64,000 bases of DNA from CAYLUN01 sp964386865 (GTDB lineage: Bacteria > Verrucomicrobiota > Kiritimatiellia > RFP12 > UBA1067), in NCBI GenBank assembly GCA_964386865.1, contig CAYLUN010000002.1, positions 124,001 through 188,000 of the forward strand. Direction: 5' to 3'. The notes beneath the pieces were generated by a model, which saw only the letters and a list, made by a program, of their open reading frames with translations, had not been told where the DNA came from and did no database searches. Position 1 is the first letter of the stretch; every line of letters begins with the position of its first letter. The position numbers were made by a program, and so were the translations under genes. Shown here piece by piece: positions 62,162-64,000 of the stretch.

Positions 62162-64000
62162 TTGGGCTCCTCTCGCTCGAGGCAGAGCACGGTGGCGAGG
62201 GGGGCGGCCGCGCGCGGCGGCAGCGTGACCGACACCCTGTCGCCGGACTGTTCGAAGGCGAGCGGCTTGCGGTCCGCAAGCGCATAGGCCTTCACGACCT
62301 GGCCGTTTACGGCGGGAAGTTCCAGCGTTGGGCCGGGCCACGTGAAGAGGTGGACGTACAGTTTTCCGGGCTGCGTCGTGCAGCGCCAGTCGCTCTTCGC
62401 GTTGAAGACGGCGCGGCCCTTGCTGTCTTTCTTGACGGGGTCGTAGCTTCCGAGTTCGCCGCCGAACGGCGTGCAGCCAGCGCCGTAGATCGCCTCGCCG
62501 TTGACCTTGAGCCACGCGCCGACCTTGCGAAGGATGTCCTGGCTCGGCTGCGGGATGACCCCGTCGGCGTCAGGGCCGACGTTGAGCAGGTAGTTGCCGC
62601 CTTTGCTCACGATGTCCGCGAGCTTGAAGCAGATGTCCTCGGGCGTCTTCCAGTTGTGGTCGTCCTTCTTGAACCCCCACGTGTCGTTGATGGTCGCAGC
62701 GGTCTCCCACGCGCCGGGCGTGACCGTGTGCGGGATTTCGTTGTCGCCGCGCGACTGGTAGTCGTGGCAGCCGCCGGGGCCGAGGCGGCTGTTGATGAGC
62801 GTGCTGGGCTGGATCGAGCGGACGAGGTCGGCGAGGCGCGTGCTGCGTTCGGCGGTCATCAGGGTCGGCACGTCGAACCAAATCAGGCCGATGGGGCCAT
62901 AGTTCGTGAGAAGCTCGCGCACTTGGGGAAAAGACTTGTCGCGCAGGTATTGGTCAAAGTCCTTCTTGTCGTTCGGCGGAAAGTCCCACGTGTTGTTGGC
63001 GCCGTTCGGCTCGTGCCAGTCGGTGGCCTGCGAGTAGTAGAAGCAGAGCGTGAGCCCGCGCTTGGAGCAGGCTTCCTGAAGCTCCTTGAACGGGTCGCGC
63101 TTCCACGGCGAGGCGTCGAAGCAGTTGTAGGGGCTGACCGCGGAGCGGTAGAGCGCGAAGCCGTCGTGGTGCTTGCAGTCGAACACGACGTACTTCATGC
63201 CCGCGTCGAGGGCGAGCTGGGCCCAGTCGTCGGCGTTGAACTTCGCCGGATTGAACTGCTTGGCGAGCTGCTCGTATTCCTGGGCCGGGATTCTTGCGTT
63301 GTGCATGATCCACTCGCCGATGCCGCCGACGGGCTTGCCTTTCCACTCGCCCGCAGGGATCGAGTAGAGGCCCCAGTTGATGAAGAAGCCGTACTTGGCC
63401 TCATGGAACCACTTCAGCCGCGCCGCGCGCTGCTGCTCGTCGCGCCGCGCCGCCTCGACCGACTCCGGCAGCTTCGCGCCGGGGGCGAACACGCGAAATT
63501 CCTCGATGGACGGCACATCGCTGGCCTGCGTAATGCTGAGGCGGACGAAGCGGGCGCTGACGGGCGTGAAGTCGTAGGCGCGCCGTCCGGCGATCGCCGT
63601 GCCGCGGTGCAGGGGCTTCCAGGCTTCGCCGGCTCTATATTCGATAGCGAACGCTTGTGTTCTCGGGTAGCCGAGCTCCATGACGACGGCCCGCCCGACC
63701 GGCGTCTCTTCGCCGAGGTCGACCTCAAGCCAGCCGCTGCGCGACTCCGGCTTGGCGCCCCAGCGCGTGGCTTCGTCGCCGTCGTATGCCCTGGCGGCCT
63801 CGTAGCCGCGGCCCCACTCGCTGGAGGCCTTGACGGGCGGTGCGGCGGGCGCGGGGAGCGGCTTCCCGCTGAACGCGCGGGCGAGGACGGCGATGTTGCG
63901 GTCGTCTCCCTTAAGCGATTCGACGGGCTGGCCCAAACAGGCTTCAACGGGCGTTGGCAGCGAGTCGGCGTTCGGCTTCACAAAGCCATAGAGGCCGATC
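62158..64000 (-). CDS. GH29 alpha-L-fucosidase with N-terminal discoidin domain, 5' end missing
   Basis: The frame is open to the window edge, so the N-terminus is missing; 614 residues are visible. An F5/8C discoidin domain (~50-175 of the visible part) precedes the GH29 barrel. The barrel motifs W-F-H-E-A-K-Y-G-F-F-I-N-W-G, K-H-H-D-G-F and G-L-I-W-F-D-V-P (catalytic nucleophile Asp) are present, and a short beta domain ends the protein. GH29 enzymes release terminal alpha-L-fucose by retention. The discoidin domain closely resembles that of the downstream GH95-like protein. Confidence 0.93.
   Translation of the reverse strand, partial: IGLYGFVKPNADSLPTPVEACLGQPVESLKGDDRNIAVLARAFSGKPLPAPAAPPVKASSEWGRGYEAARAYDGDEATRWGAKPESRSGWLEVDLGEETPVGRAVVMELGYPRTQAFAIEYRAGEAWKPLHRGTAIAGRRAYDFTPVSARFVRLSITQASDVPSIEEFRVFAPGAKLPESVEAARRDEQQRAARLKWFHEAKYGFFINWGLYSIPAGEWKGKPVGGIGEWIMHNARIPAQEYEQLAKQFNPAKFNADDWAQLALDAGMKYVVFDCKHHDGFALYRSAVSPYNCFDASPWKRDPFKELQEACSKRGLTLCFYYSQATDWHEPNGANNTWDFPPNDKKDFDQYLRDKSFPQVRELLTNYGPIGLIWFDVPTLMTAERSTRLADLVRSIQPSTLINSRLGPGGCHDYQSRGDNEIPHTVTPGAWETAATINDTWGFKKDDHNWKTPEDICFKLADIVSKGGNYLLNVGPDADGVIPQPSQDILRKVGAWLKVNGEAIYGAGCTPFGGELGSYDPVKKDSKGRAVFNAKSDWRCTTQPGKLYVHLFTWPGPTLELPAVNGQVVKAYALADRKPLAFEQSGDRVSVTLPPRAAAPLATVLCLEREEPK

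Overview
The window is about 64 kb of GC-rich chromosome, densely packed with genes. It looks like a Gram-negative, probably anaerobic, glycan-degrading bacterium. The gene mix suggests the PVC superphylum (Kiritimatiellota, Lentisphaerota or Verrucomicrobiota). That placement is an inference from: an LpxC-like protein; two rubredoxins; PurF of the Fe-S type; a secreted triheme cytochrome resembling the hydrazine synthase alpha subunit; fucosidases with discoidin domains; a 29-residue AURKAIP1/COX24 (bS22-like) peptide; and a eukaryote-type glycogen branching enzyme. I see no prophage, insertion sequence, CRISPR array or rRNA.

Layout. Positions 1-8 kb (minus strand) hold the 5' part of a GH51-like arabinofuranosidase, a large hybrid histidine kinase, a membrane-anchored endonuclease/phosphatase-fold protein and an M3 oligopeptidase. 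Positions 8-11.5 kb hold a TPR lipoprotein, the bS22-like peptide, hisG and a DUF3795 protein. Positions 11.7-15.3 kb hold methionine synthase split into two overlapping genes, then a rubredoxin. Positions 15.4-20.2 kb hold a PA14 protein and a triheme cytochrome that converge with overlapping 3' ends. Positions 20.4-23.8 kb hold rplM-rpsI and a DEAD-box helicase with repeat-rich tails. Positions 23.9-31.3 kb hold two large secreted proteins of glycosidase type, separated by an AT-rich island with a frameshifted RelB/YoeB-type toxin-antitoxin pair. Positions 31.4-36.5 kb hold a ComEC-like protein, a MurC-like ligase, a thioredoxin-fold protein and a divergent LpxC-like protein.

Positions 37-53.8 kb form a nitrogen-assimilation and nucleotide block. 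carB-carA lie on the minus strand, divergent from purF-gltB-gltD-pyrG-purC, followed by a NifA-type sigma-54 activator. Four of the enzymes (CarA, PurF, GltB, PyrG) take amide nitrogen from glutamine, so the activator beside them is suggestive. Positions 53.9-55.1 kb hold a second rubredoxin, trmB, tRNA-Lys and tRNA-Gly. Positions 55.4-59.4 kb hold a small exported coiled-coil protein with glgA and glgB. Positions 59.5-64 kb hold a coupled GH29 fucosidase / GH95-like pair that runs off the window end.

The most unusual points are: a degenerate ~36-bp repeat forming the Shine-Dalgarno-less leaders of two unrelated genes; the double-frameshifted toxin-antitoxin pair that keeps a near-perfect operator; the LpxC-like protein with altered metal and catalytic residues; and the clustering of glutamine-dependent enzymes with a sigma-54 activator. 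Because GC content is high, long open frames occur opposite most genes. I treated these as shadows.
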